Source of the DNA: Amycolatopsis acidicola
GTDB taxonomy: Bacteria; Actinomycetota; Actinomycetes; Mycobacteriales; Pseudonocardiaceae
DNA: 61,188 bases
Direction: 5' to 3'
Assembly (NCBI RefSeq): GCF_007713735.2
Contig: NZ_VMNW02000049.1
Coordinates: forward strand, 1 to 61,188
The translations under genes and the position numbers were made by a program. Below are positions 26,933 through 35,553 of this stretch, piece by piece (the stretch's first letter is position 1; each line of letters starts with the position of its first letter). The notes below the pieces were generated by a model. That model worked only from the letters and a program-made list of their open reading frames with translations. It did no database searches and was not told where the DNA came from.

Positions 26933-27982
26933 CTATGTGGAGGCTGCCGCGTGGCAGGCGCCCCATCCCTCGGCGCGCGCGACGATCCGGTTTTCCCTGA
27001 TCCGGACGGCGGTTTCGGTGGCATCGCTGACCGCGGACACCCCCGCGGCGGCGGCCACCGCGCCGGATTCGTCGTGCACGATCCGGAGTCGGGGCCAGTG
27101 CTTGGGCGGTACGGCGGCGCGAAGGCAACGGCGCAGATCGGCGACGGCGAGGCGGGCGAGCGGGCCCAGCTCGCCGGGATTTCCGGTCACCAGAGCCAAA
27201 GTGACACTCGGTGCGACACGGAGCGCTTCCTCGACGGCGGACAGCCGGTGCAGCCCGAGCACGGCGACCACTTCGTCGTCGCCTGGCTTCACGGGTTCGT
27301 CGCGGAGCGCGTCGGTCAGCTCCGGTGGCGTCCACGGCTGGTCCACCGGCCGCGCGGGCGAAATGTGCTGGAGATACGCGGGTTGCCACACGTCGTCGAG
27401 ATCGAGTCCGGCGAGCTGCTCGCAGGCGAGGACGAGGTGGAAAGGGTCGCCGAAGCCCGGCGCCGCCGAGGCGAGCTGGCTCGCGCCGTGCAGTGTCGTC
27501 AGTGCGAGCTCGGCGACCTGGACCATGCGCGACCGGTGCCGCGTGTGCTCCAGGCAGAGCCCGAGCACGATCGCGCCGAGGTTCGTCAGCTGCGCGAACG
27601 GCAGGCTGGTCCGCTGGTCGGAGGCGATCTCCGGGAGCAGGTCGCGGTCCAGCCGGGCCGGGCTGTGCTGCTCGTCGCTGGCGAGTGGGATCCGGTCCAC
27701 CCAGGCGCGGGCGAAGTCCGCCAGTGCGTCGCCGGCGGTCCGTGCCGTCGGCGGGTGCTCCGGCTCGGCGTCTTGCTCGGCCACCTGCGCCAGCACGGCG
27801 AAGTACAGCGCTCGTTTGCTGGGGAAGTTGGAGTAGACGGCGCCGCGGGTCAGCTCCGCGCGTTCGGCGATCCGGTCGATCTTGGTCTCGCGGAAGCCGC
27901 GTTCGGTGAACTCCGCCTTGGCCGCGGCGAGTACCTTCCCGCGGTTCTGCGCCTGCGTCTCCACCCTGCTCAGCCGGGCCAT
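26933..27982 (-). CDS. TetR-family transcriptional regulator
   Basis: The protein has 349 residues, longer than the usual 190-220. The N-terminal HTH is clear: ERGFRETKIDRIAERAELT then GAVYSNFPSKRALY (about residues 27-60). The long C-terminus contains two helical segments without known motif and may be an extended ligand domain. It diverges from the cytochrome P450 gene across 90 bases that hold an inverted repeat at 28036-28047. It probably represses the P450 and perhaps itself. Confidence 0.9.
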   Translation of the reverse strand: MARLSRVETQAQNRGKVLAAAKAEFTERGFRETKIDRIAERAELTRGAVYSNFPSKRALYFAVLAQVAEQDAEPEHPPTARTAGDALADFARAWVDRIPLASDEQHSPARLDRDLLPEIASDQRTSLPFAQLTNLGAIVLGLCLEHTRHRSRMVQVAELALTTLHGASQLASAAPGFGDPFHLVLACEQLAGLDLDDVWQPAYLQHISPARPVDQPWTPPELTDALRDEPVKPGDDEVVAVLGLHRLSAVEEALRVAPSVTLALVTGNPGELGPLARLAVADLRRCLRAAVPPKHWPRLRIVHDESGAVAAAAGVSAVSDATETAVRIRENRIVARAEGWGACHAAAST

Positions 27983-28035
27983 CTCGTCCCTTCCTCGACG
28001 TGCTCGCGAACGTAGGATACGGTGACCATCCAAAT

Positions 28036-28047
28036 GATGTGAACATC
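28036..28047. promoter_or_regulatory. Inverted repeat between tetR and P450 genes
   Basis: GATGT-GA-ACATC is a perfect 5-bp inverted repeat with a two-base centre, flanked by CCA and TGG. It lies in the shared promoter, 26 bases before the P450 start. It is a candidate TetR operator. Confidence 0.5.
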
Positions 28048-28072
28048 TGGGATAAGCATCTGGGAGTCTTTC

Positions 28073-29227
28073 ATGGTCGCGGTGCCCGAACTCGAGCTGT
28101 CCGACCCCGAGGTCCTGCGGGATCCCATCGCCGCCTACGGCGACGCGCGCGAGCGTGGCCCGCTGGTGCGGCTGCGCACGCCGGGCTTCGGCGCGATCGT
28201 GGCGGCGACCCGGTACGAGGAGGCGAAGGCGCTGCTGGTCGACCCGCGTTTCGAGCGGAGCGCGGACAGCTACCTGCGGCCCGACGTCCCCGAGCACTGC
28301 CTGAAGTACATGCGGACCATGCAGGAGATGGAGGGCCCCGAGCACCTGCGGCTGCGCCGGCTCGTCTCGCCCTCGTTCACCGCGCGCCGTGCCCAGGAGT
28401 TCCGGCCGCGTATCGCGTGCATCGTCGACAGGCTGCTCGACGAGCTGCCCGCCGCGGACCCGGTGGACCTCCTGCCGCATTTCGCCCGGCCGCTGCTGAT
28501 GGACGTGATCTGTGAACTCGTCGGCATCCCGGCCGAAGACCGCGCCGCCTGGCGCACTTACGGCGCCGCGATCGCGTCCGGGCGGCCGCGCGAGTTCGCC
28601 GAGGCCATCCCCGACATCATGCGCGACGCCGAGGCCGCGGTCGGCCGCCGCGAGCGCGAGCCCGGCGCGGACCTGTTGTCCGAGCTGATCGGTTTCCAGC
28701 TCAGCGAGACCGAGCTGGTCACGTTCGTCTGGCATCTCGTCCTCGCCGGCCAGACCCCGACGAACCTCGTCACGAACGCGGTCGAGGCATTGCTCCGCCA
28801 TCCCGGGCAGCTGGCCGCGGTGCGCGCCGAGCCGGGCCTGATGCCGCGCGCCGTGGAGGAACTCACGCGCTGGTGCGGGCCGCAGCTGCTGAGTGTGGTG
28901 CGGTTCGCGCGCGAGGAGGTCGAAATCGGTGGAATGCCTGTGGGCAAAGGAGAAGCCGTCACCGCCGCGCTCGCCGCGGCCAACCGCGACCCGCGCGTGT
29001 TCAGTGACCCGCTGCGGCTCGACGTGCGCCGGGACGAGGTGGCGCACCTCGGTTACGGCCACGGCCCGCACTTCTGCCTCGGCGCGGCGCTGGCCCGTGT
29101 GCAGACGGAGGTCGCGCTTACCGCTCTGTTGAGCCGTTTTCCCGACCTCACGCTCGTCGATGCCCCGCGTGTGCCCGACCCCGGGACGTGGCGGCTCGCC
29201 TCGCTCGTCGTCAGCCGGACTCGTTGA
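28073..29227 (+). CDS. Cytochrome P450
   Basis: The 384-residue soluble P450 has its haem-ligand Cys335 in GYGHGPHFCLGAAL and the ExxR pair Glu263/Arg266. The I-helix reads LAGQTPTN (224-231): Thr228 replaces the usual acidic residue and Pro229 replaces the conserved oxygen-activating Thr. That is unusual and seen mainly in specialised biosynthetic P450s. ATG 28073 begins MVAVPELELSD. No ferredoxin or pathway genes flank it, so the substrate is open. Control by the divergent TetR protein is likely. Confidence 0.92.
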   Translation: MVAVPELELSDPEVLRDPIAAYGDARERGPLVRLRTPGFGAIVAATRYEEAKALLVDPRFERSADSYLRPDVPEHCLKYMRTMQEMEGPEHLRLRRLVSPSFTARRAQEFRPRIACIVDRLLDELPAADPVDLLPHFARPLLMDVICELVGIPAEDRAAWRTYGAAIASGRPREFAEAIPDIMRDAEAAVGRREREPGADLLSELIGFQLSETELVTFVWHLVLAGQTPTNLVTNAVEALLRHPGQLAAVRAEPGLMPRAVEELTRWCGPQLLSVVRFAREEVEIGGMPVGKGEAVTAALAAANRDPRVFSDPLRLDVRRDEVAHLGYGHGPHFCLGAALARVQTEVALTALLSRFPDLTLVDAPRVPDPGTWRLASLVVSRTR

Positions 29228-29235
29228 CGGGCCGC

Positions 29236-29270
29236 GGTGCCTGCCGCCGCCGGAAGCGGCGGCAGGCACC
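29236..29270. terminator. Bidirectional hairpin terminator
   Basis: A perfect 15-bp stem (GGTGCCTGCCGCCGC and complement) with a five-base loop lies between the convergent P450 and nrdB genes. Confidence 0.88.
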
Positions 29271-29274
29271 GGGC

Positions 29275-30333
29275 TCAGTCCCAGTCCAGCGATCCGCCGG
29301 TCTGGTACTCGGTCACGCGGGTCTCGAAGAAGTTCTTCTCCTTCTTCAGATCCATCGCCTCCGACATCCACGGGAACGGGTTCTCGGCCTCGCCGAAGAT
29401 CGGGGCCAGGCCGATCTGCTGGGCGCGGCGGTCGGTGATGAAGTGCATGTACTGCTCACACAACTCCGCCGAAAGCCCGAGCATCCCGCGAGGCATGGTG
29501 TCGCGCGCGTAGGCGACCTCCAGCGCGCACGCCTCGGTGAGCATCCCGCGCACCTCCTGCTGGAACTCCGCGCCCCACAGGTGCGGGTTCTCGAGCTTGA
29601 TCTGGTTGATGCAGTCGATCCCGAAGTTCAGGTGGATCGACTCGTCGCGCAGGATGTACTGGTACTGCTCGGCGATGCCGACCATCTTGTTGCGCCTGCC
29701 CAGCGACAGGATCTGCGCGAACCCGGTGTAGAACCACATGCCCTCGAACACCACGTAGAACGCCACGAGGTCACGCAGGAAGTCCTGGTCGTCCCGCAGC
29801 GCCCCGTTTTCCAGGCCCTGGGTGTACTTCAGCGCCCAGGCGTCCTTGGCGGTGATGGAGGGAACCTCGCGGTACATGTTGAACAGCTCGCCCGCGGAGA
29901 GGCCGAGGCTTTCGCAGATGTACTGGAAGGTGTGCGTGTGCACGGCTTCCTCGAACGCCTGGCGCAGCAGGTACTGCCGGCATTCGGGGTTGGTCAGCCG
30001 CTGGTACACGGCCAGCACGAGGTTGTTCGCCACCAGGGATTCGGCCGTGGCGAAGAACCCGAGGTTGCGCTTGAGCATCAGCCGTTCGTCCTCGGTCAGC
30101 CCGGTCGAGGACTTCCACAGCGCGATGTCGGCCTGCATGGCGACCTCGGTCGGCATCCAGTGGTTGTTGCAGCCTGCGAGGTACTTTTCCCAAGCCCACC
30201 GGTATTTCAGCGGCAGCAGCTGGTTCACGTCGGCGCGGGCGTTGATCATCGCCTTGTCGTCGACGTTCACCCTGGCCGCGCCGTGGGCGATGGCCTCCAG
30301 TCCGGTCAGGTCGGAGGTCTCGAGGTCGGTCAC
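29275..30333 (-). CDS. nrdB: Ribonucleotide reductase small subunit, class Ic-like (Phe in place of radical Tyr)
   Basis: The 352-residue R2 protein makes the metallo-cofactor for ribonucleotide reduction. Metal ligands can be placed by motif: Glu98 (ATAESL), Glu129 and His132 (EEAVHTHTF), Glu197 (FEGMW), Glu231 and His234 (DESIH). The spacings 31, 34 and 37 match Chlamydia R2. The residue four after His132, normally the radical Tyr, is Phe136, and the first ligand is Glu rather than Asp. Both are hallmarks of class Ic enzymes with a Mn/Fe cofactor. GTG 30333 overlaps the nrdA stop by four bases. Confidence 0.93.
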   Translation of the reverse strand: MTDLETSDLTGLEAIAHGAARVNVDDKAMINARADVNQLLPLKYRWAWEKYLAGCNNHWMPTEVAMQADIALWKSSTGLTEDERLMLKRNLGFFATAESLVANNLVLAVYQRLTNPECRQYLLRQAFEEAVHTHTFQYICESLGLSAGELFNMYREVPSITAKDAWALKYTQGLENGALRDDQDFLRDLVAFYVVFEGMWFYTGFAQILSLGRRNKMVGIAEQYQYILRDESIHLNFGIDCINQIKLENPHLWGAEFQQEVRGMLTEACALEVAYARDTMPRGMLGLSAELCEQYMHFITDRRAQQIGLAPIFGEAENPFPWMSEAMDLKKEKNFFETRVTEYQTGGSLDWD

Positions 30334-33098
30334 TGGCAGGCCTCGCAGTCGGGGTCGTCGATCCGGCATGCGGCCGGTTCTTCGGGGATGGGCGACGGGG
30401 TGGCCGAGACGGCGTTGAGCTTCCCGTCCGTGCCGCGCAGCGTCGACTTCTCCACACTCGTCGCGGCGCGGGCGCGCAGGTAGTACGTGGTCTTGAGCCC
30501 CTTGCGCCACGCGTAGCGGTAAAGCTCGTCGAGCTTGCGGCCGCTGGGCGCGTCGATGTAGAGGTTCAGCGACTGGGCCTGGTCGATCCACTTCTGCCGC
30601 CGCGAGGCCGCGTCCACCAGCCAGCGGGACTCCACCTCGAAAGCGGTGGCGTAGAGCTGTTTGAGGTCCGCGGGCACCCGGTCGATCTGCCCCAGGCTGC
30701 CGTCGAAGTACTTCAGGTCCGAGACCATCACCTCGTCCCAGATCCCGCGCTGTTTGAGTGCGGCCACCAGGTGCGGGTTGATCACGGTGAAGTCGCCGGA
30801 CATGTTCGACTTGACGAACAGGTTCTGGAACTGCGGCTCGATCGACTGGCCGACCCCGCAGATGTTGGAGATCGTCGCGGTCGGCGCGATGGCCATGACG
30901 TTGGAGTTGCGCATCCCGCCGGTGCGCACTCGCTGCCGCAGCGCTTCCCAGTCCAAAGTGGACGAAGTGTCGACGTCGAGCGCGTCGCCCTGGCGCGCCT
31001 CGGCGAGCAGGCGCAGCGAGTCGATCGGCAGGATTCCCTTGCTCCACAAGGAACCCTCGAACGTCTCGTACTGCCCGCGCTCGGCGGCCAGTTCCGAGGA
31101 CGCGGAGATCGCGTAGTAGGACAGGTGCTCCATGCTGAGATCGGCGAAGTCCACCGCGGCCTGCGAAGCGAGCGGCAGGCCGAGCTCGAACAGCGCGTCC
31201 TGGAAGCCCATCAGGCCGAGGCCGACCGGACGGTGGCGCAGGTTGGAGCGGCGGGCGTCGGGGATCGTGTAGAAGTTGATGTCGATGACGTTGTCCAGCA
31301 TGCGGACGGCGGTGCGCACGGTGCGTTCGAGACGCTCGGTGTCCAGGCCCGCGGGTGTCACGTGCCGCAGCAGGTTGACCGAGCCGAGGTTGCACACCGC
31401 GACTTCGTTGCCGGCGCTGGTGTTCAGCGTGATTTCGGTGCACAGGTTGGAGGAGTGCACCACGCCGACGTGCTGTTGCGGGGACCGCAGGTTGCACGGG
31501 TCCTTGAAGGTGATCCACGGGTGCCCGGTCTCGAACAGCATGGTCAGCATCCGCCGCCACAGCTCGACCGCGCGGACCCGGCGGAACACCTTGATCTCGC
31601 CGCGGTCGGCCGCGGCCTCGTAGGCGCGGTAGGCGTCGGCGAAGGCGTTGCCGTAGAGGTCGTGCAGGTCCGGGGTTTCGTCGGGGGAGAACAGGGTCCA
31701 CTCGGCGTCGGCCTCCACGCGGCGGAGGAACTCGTCCGGCACCCAGTTCGCCGTGTTCATGTCGTGCGTGCGCCGCCGGTCGTCCCCGGTGTTCTTGCGC
31801 AGGTCGAGGAACTCCTCGACGTCGATGTGCCAGGTTTCGAGGTAGGCGCAGGCGGCGCCCTTCCGTTTCCCGCCCTGGTTCACGGCCACCGCGGTGTCGT
31901 TGGCGATCTTGAGGAACGGGACCACGCCCTGTGACTCGCCGTTGGTGCCCTTGATGTGCGCGCCGAGCCCGCGCACCGGCGTCCAGTCGTTGCCCAGGCC
32001 GCCCGAGTACTTCGCCAGCAGCGCGTTGTTCTTGTAGGACTGGAAGATCGAGTCCAGGTCGTCGTCCACAGTGGTCAGGAAGCACGAGGACAGCTGCGCG
32101 CGCGTGGTGCCGGAGTTGAACAGGGTCGGCGTGGACGCCATGAAGTCGAACGACGACAGCAGCTCGTAGAACTCGATCGCGCGGGCCTCGCGGTCGTCCT
32201 CGCGGATCGCCAGCCCCATCGCCACCCGCAGGAAGAACGCCTGCGGCAGCTCGAAGCGCGTGCCGCCGTGGTGCAGGAAGTAACGGTCGTAGAGGGTTTG
32301 CAGGCCCAGGAAGGAAAAGTCGAGGTCACGCTCGGGCCTGATCGCGGCCGTGACCCGGTCGAGGTCGAAGGTGGCCAGCCGCGGGTCCACCAGTTCGAGC
32401 TCGACCGCCCTGGCCAGGTACGCGCGGAAGTAGCCGGGGTAGTCCAGCTCGTGCTGGCTGGATTGCCTTGGCTCGCCGGCGAAGTAGGTCAACGCCTCGC
32501 CGCGGAGCTTGTCCAGCAACAGGCGTGCCGTGACGTAGGAGTAGTTCGGCTCGCGCTCGACCAGCGTGCGCGCGGCCATGATCAGCGCCGTCGCCAGTTC
32601 GCCGGAGCCGATCCCCGGGTAGACGTTGCGGCGCACCTCGGCCAGCACCGGCTCGGCCGACACGTCGTCGACCCCCGCCACAGCCTCGGCGACGATCTTC
32701 TCGACACGGGCCCAGTCGACGTCCGAGGAAGCCGCGCGGTCCACGGGCTTTTCGCGCGCCTTGGCCCTTTCCTCGCGGTAGAGGACGTAGGCGCGGGCGA
32801 CCTTGTGGTGGCCGCCGCGCATCAGCGCCAGCTCCACCAGGTCCTGGATCTGCTCGATGTGCACGGCCTCGCCGTTGGCGTGCCGGCGCAGGGAGGCCTC
32901 CACCTGCCCGGTCAGCTCGGCCACCACGTGGTGAATCCGGGACGACGCGGCTGCCCCGTCCCCCTCCACCGCGAGGAACGCCTTGGCCAGCGCCACCGAG
33001 ATTTTGTCGGCGTCGAACGGGGAAACGTTCCCGTCGCGCCGGAGTACCCGGAGTGTCCCGGTTTTTTTGGCAGCAGGAACCGCCACACTGTGGGTCAC
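30330..33098 (-). CDS. nrdA: Ribonucleotide reductase large subunit
   Basis: The 922-residue R1 protein reduces ribonucleotides to deoxyribonucleotides. An N-terminal ATP-cone (LRVLRRDGNVSPFDADKISVA) gives overall activity control. The barrel carries ATPTLFNSG-like TPTLFNSGTTRAQLSSCFL, the SSNLCTEI active-site segment and NSNVMAIAPTATISN. The tail ends in a Cys pair (CEACQ) for thioredoxin-type re-reduction. GTG 33098 was chosen over 33122 because AGGAGAG lies just upstream. Transcription is likely controlled by two NrdR boxes and the B12 riboswitch. The gene is translationally coupled to nrdB. Confidence 0.95.
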   Translation of the reverse strand: MTHSVAVPAAKKTGTLRVLRRDGNVSPFDADKISVALAKAFLAVEGDGAAASSRIHHVVAELTGQVEASLRRHANGEAVHIEQIQDLVELALMRGGHHKVARAYVLYREERAKAREKPVDRAASSDVDWARVEKIVAEAVAGVDDVSAEPVLAEVRRNVYPGIGSGELATALIMAARTLVEREPNYSYVTARLLLDKLRGEALTYFAGEPRQSSQHELDYPGYFRAYLARAVELELVDPRLATFDLDRVTAAIRPERDLDFSFLGLQTLYDRYFLHHGGTRFELPQAFFLRVAMGLAIREDDREARAIEFYELLSSFDFMASTPTLFNSGTTRAQLSSCFLTTVDDDLDSIFQSYKNNALLAKYSGGLGNDWTPVRGLGAHIKGTNGESQGVVPFLKIANDTAVAVNQGGKRKGAACAYLETWHIDVEEFLDLRKNTGDDRRRTHDMNTANWVPDEFLRRVEADAEWTLFSPDETPDLHDLYGNAFADAYRAYEAAADRGEIKVFRRVRAVELWRRMLTMLFETGHPWITFKDPCNLRSPQQHVGVVHSSNLCTEITLNTSAGNEVAVCNLGSVNLLRHVTPAGLDTERLERTVRTAVRMLDNVIDINFYTIPDARRSNLRHRPVGLGLMGFQDALFELGLPLASQAAVDFADLSMEHLSYYAISASSELAAERGQYETFEGSLWSKGILPIDSLRLLAEARQGDALDVDTSSTLDWEALRQRVRTGGMRNSNVMAIAPTATISNICGVGQSIEPQFQNLFVKSNMSGDFTVINPHLVAALKQRGIWDEVMVSDLKYFDGSLGQIDRVPADLKQLYATAFEVESRWLVDAASRRQKWIDQAQSLNLYIDAPSGRKLDELYRYAWRKGLKTTYYLRARAATSVEKSTLRGTDGKLNAVSATPSPIPEEPAACRIDDPDCEACQ

Positions 33099-33126
33099 AG
33101 CTCTCTCCTCGCGAGCTCGCACCGGA

Positions 33127-33148
33127 CCCGGCGGTCGTCGCCGCCGGG
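33127..33148 (-). promoter_or_regulatory. Hairpin between B12 riboswitch and nrdA (expression platform)
   Basis: CCCGGCGG and CCGCCGGG form a perfect 8-bp stem with a six-base loop, 29 to 50 bases upstream of the nrdA GTG and directly downstream of the B12 aptamer. It could be the alternating element that hides or frees the ribosome site, or a terminator. Confidence 0.6.
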
Positions 33149-33164
33149 TTGCCGCGCGCCGGTC

Positions 33165-33350
33165 GGCGCACGGGCAGGTGGCAGGTCTTCGGACTCACGG
33201 GCGCCCACCTCGCGGTGGACCTACCGGCCGTCGCTTCCCAGACTCGCGCCCAGTGCTCCGTGACGGCTTTCGTTCCCGCTCACCGCTGCGGGGCAGTCCC
33301 GGACTCCCACCGGGTTCCCTCTCTCGTCGCCCCGGCCTCGGAAGACCAAG
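33165..33350 (-). ncRNA. Cobalamin (B12) riboswitch
   Basis: On the minus strand the conserved core reads GGAACCCGGTGGGAGTCCGG, then ACTGCCCCGCAGCGGTGAGC, and ends with the B12 box GTGAGTCCGAAGACCTGCC at 33180-33198. It sits in the nrdA leader. In Streptomyces a B12 riboswitch represses the class I nrd genes when cobalamin allows the class II enzyme to work; the same logic is expected here. Boundaries are approximate. Confidence 0.95.
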
Positions 33351-33371
33351 GGCGAACCACCAGCACGAGAG

Positions 33372-33387
33372 ACACTACATGTTGTGC
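33372..33387. promoter_or_regulatory. NrdR-box-like palindrome, distal
   Basis: ACACTACATGTTGTGC matches the NrdR-box pattern ACACWATATATWGTGT at 13 of 16 positions by eye. It lies just upstream of the B12 riboswitch, at the expected nrd promoter. Confidence 0.65.
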
Positions 33388-33404
33388 CAATCTTCGGCAG
33401 GTGC

Positions 33405-33419
33405 CCCACAGAGTGTGGG
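33405..33419. promoter_or_regulatory. Second NrdR-box-like palindrome
   Basis: CCCACA-gag-TGTGGG is an inverted repeat whose centre lies about 32 bases from the centre of the box at 33372-33387. A spacing of about three helical turns is typical of paired NrdR boxes. The match to consensus is weaker. Confidence 0.5.
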
Positions 33420-33569
33420 CGTGTCGTGCCCGCGTGGGCGGACGCCGATCTTGGCTGTGGGGCCGATGGGCGATCCGGCGAGTGTCGGAGCTCTTTGAGG
33501 GAGGGGTTTGTGGCGGTCGCGCCGACGGGCTGCGGGCTGCCGCTGCTGGGACTTTGACCAGGCGAAAAA

Positions 33570-33604
33570 GTGGGCCGCCCGGGGCTCGAACCCGGAACCT
33601 ATGG
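33570..33604. repeat. Left attachment site, copy of tRNA-Lys 3' end
   Basis: These 35 bases are identical to 40208-40242, which covers the T-arm and acceptor 3' strand of tRNA-Lys (minus strand). The base before and the base after differ between the copies. Only the 3' part of the tRNA is present here, so this is an att scar rather than a tRNA gene. Confidence 0.92.
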
Positions 33605-33981
33605 GTACAAGATCAACACTGCCGGATGGTTGTTGATCTTTCTCGTTGTTGCTCATGACCTGGCGTTCGGGCTCCGGCGGCCTTCCGGTGGTTTCCGGAC
33701 CGTTCCGGGGTTCTGTGGTCGTTTAGCTGCAGTAAAGCGGCAGCCCGGCGACGGTGCAGGTGGGCGGAGACAGTCCCGGCGCGAAGGCGAGGCAGGGACG
33801 AAGGGTACGCCTCCACCCGTTCCGCGGTTCCGACGCCGCGCCGCCCGCTTGCCCCGATACCCGTTGGCCGTGGCGCGAAGTGTCGCCGGGCGTCGATCGC
33901 CGTACCCAGCTTGAGCAAGGCGACCACGTCGGCGATCGTTGCGGACGTGGGCGGCTCCTTCTGCGTTGTCGTTCCGACTGA
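33605..33981. other. Island left end, no clear gene
   Basis: This 377-base stretch next to the left att site has several Arg-rich open frames. None has a ribosome site or recognisable motif, and the frames cross the island boundary. A minus-strand segment reading TIADVVALLKLGTAID looks protein-like for a short distance and could be a gene remnant. I see no other structure. Confidence 0.5.
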
Positions 33982-34557
33982 TCACTTTTCCGGATCGGGG
34001 TCGTTTGCTCCGGATACCACGTTGCGATTGTCGGAGCTGTCTTCAGGTGGCTGCGATCGATTAAGCAGTGTCCGCAGCACGTCATGGGACGCATCTCGCC
34101 GATCCAGGTCTCGTCCACGAGCCGCAGTGAGGGTGATTATGGCGAAGAGGACTGCGGCAGTTGCAGCCAATAGCAAGACAGAAGGGACGAGGATCCAGAG
34201 GAGCGCGGGCTTTACAACAGCCGTTGCTGCCACCGTCGCTAGCGTGCCCGCAGTCCCTGCGGCCCTTCCTGATCTCGTTGCGGTCCAGTGTCCCCGAGTA
34301 TCGCGAGGCTGATCCGGGTGGTACGACCGTGCCTCGTTACCTTGCCTAGCCTCAGACGCCACCCACCAGGCCACACTTCCAGGGGTGAGAGGCGTCCGCG
34401 TGACACGGTGCGTAAGAAAAGCGGTGACGACCGCCAGGGGCAAGAGCCCCCAGGGCAGCCAAAGGTGGACCGGAATCGACTCGAAGAACCACCAGGCTAT
34501 GAGTCCTGCCAGGATGACGATCATTGTCGTCTTTGCGATCAACCAGCCAGGTCGCAT
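33982..34557 (-). CDS. Hypothetical membrane protein of the island
   Basis: The 191-residue protein has two hydrophobic segments at the N-terminus (WLIAKTTMIVILAGLIAWWF and LLPLAVVTAFLTH). A polar middle region with RDTRGHW follows, then a second hydrophobic pair near 105-145 and a charged tail. No family is recognised. It is transcribed away from the ImmA pair and probably acts in the membrane. Confidence 0.6.
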   Translation of the reverse strand: MRPGWLIAKTTMIVILAGLIAWWFFESIPVHLWLPWGLLPLAVVTAFLTHRVTRTPLTPGSVAWWVASEARQGNEARSYHPDQPRDTRGHWTATRSGRAAGTAGTLATVAATAVVKPALLWILVPSVLLLAATAAVLFAIITLTAARGRDLDRRDASHDVLRTLLNRSQPPEDSSDNRNVVSGANDPDPEK

Positions 34558-34947
34558 GACACCCCCATCGATGAGCTTGTGGTCAGCGGCAAGTTTGTCG
34601 TAGCCACAGGCAGAGCGTTAGGGCCGTGCCGGTAGGGCAGCCGTCCGTGTCAACCTGTCAGAGCTGGTCCAGGGGTCTTCTGCTGAGTCGAGCTGATTGC
34701 CCCGGAGGGTTCCGGCCACCGGCTTTGTGACTGAGCGTGGCCCGAGCGGCGCGTTTACGCGCCGCCTTTGATCCCGTAGAGCCAAGTTCGGCAACGTCAA
34801 GCGTCAACTGAAGCCCGACAGCCCTTGACGTCGAACCAAACAGCTGTCCGACTGGCAGATCTTGCGAGCGACGGCGGAGGTGGTCTTGATGACCGGCCCG
34901 TGCGGCGGTGTGTCGCAGCCAGTAGATGTGAACTTCGCTGTCATGAT
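34558..34947. other. Divergent intergenic region with a hairpin
   Basis: This 390-base gap lies between the divergent membrane-protein gene and the ImmA pair. GCGGCGCG-ttta-CGCGCCGC (34746-34765) is a perfect 8-bp hairpin followed by CTTTG. The rest shows no gene or clear operator. It should contain promoters for both directions. Confidence 0.5.
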
Positions 34948-35553
34948 ATGCACATGGCAAGCTACCGTGACACTGTGCAGGCGATCCAGCCTGTCATTCC
35001 AGCTCTGTTCGATGCCCTTCAGTACGGGTTGACTACTGCAACGTCTGATCACGCGGACTACAGGTTGAAACGAGACGACGATCAGCACTACTACGTCCAC
35101 CAGGCTCGACGTCTCGCTGTTGAGGAGCTCACTCGACAAGGCTTCTTGGCCCGCGACGAGGATTCTGGCCGCCCGCTGGTTCCTATGTCGGGCATCTTCA
35201 TCGGCTACAGGGGGGTAGCGCTCCGGGTCTACCGAACAAGTAAGGCGAGGTCTGGAAAGATCGCACCGCCTCTCCCCGGCCGGTCGGTAAAGAAGCAAGA
35301 GTTCTGGCGACAGGAGCCCGCACTCGATGGGCTTGATGCAGACAACATCCTTCTCACCTGGAGTGATGATCAAGGTAGGCTCGACGAGCAGATGCGGATG
35401 TACCGGCCGGTAGCAGGCGACCACCGCAGGGATAGCTTTAAGTGCAGTTGGGAGGGCAAACTTACGCGAGCGATGGCGAACCTGCGCGCGGAAGACTTGC
35501 GCCTCCTTCAAGCCGACATTGAATATCCTAACCTGGAAACTGGAACGACATAA
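34948..35553 (+). CDS. Unknown protein coupled to an ImmA-like protease
   Basis: The 201-residue protein (ATG 34948, alternative ATG 34954) is rich in Asp, Arg and Gln. It contains YRDTVQAIQPVIPALFDAL, YYVHQARRLAVEEL and NILLTWSDDQGRLDEQM. I recognise no family. Its stop overlaps the start of the ImmA gene by one base (TAATG), so the two are translationally coupled. This resembles two-gene modules where a toxin or sensor is controlled by an ImmA/XRE partner. Base composition is closer to 55-60 percent G+C than the 70 percent typical of the window, suggesting transfer. The longer frame from 34825 has no better start. Confidence 0.65.
   Translation: MHMASYRDTVQAIQPVIPALFDALQYGLTTATSDHADYRLKRDDDQHYYVHQARRLAVEELTRQGFLARDEDSGRPLVPMSGIFIGYRGVALRVYRTSKARSGKIAPPLPGRSVKKQEFWRQEPALDGLDADNILLTWSDDQGRLDEQMRMYRPVAGDHRRDSFKCSWEGKLTRAMANLRAEDLRLLQADIEYPNLETGTT

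Noticed and set aside
33570..33604. Second tRNA-Lys gene
   Set aside because: Only the 3' 35 bases match; the anticodon and 5' half are missing, so it is an attachment scar.
33375..33656. 93-codon minus-strand frame over the nrd promoter and att site
   Set aside because: It crosses the island boundary and the NrdR boxes and has no motif; a chance frame.
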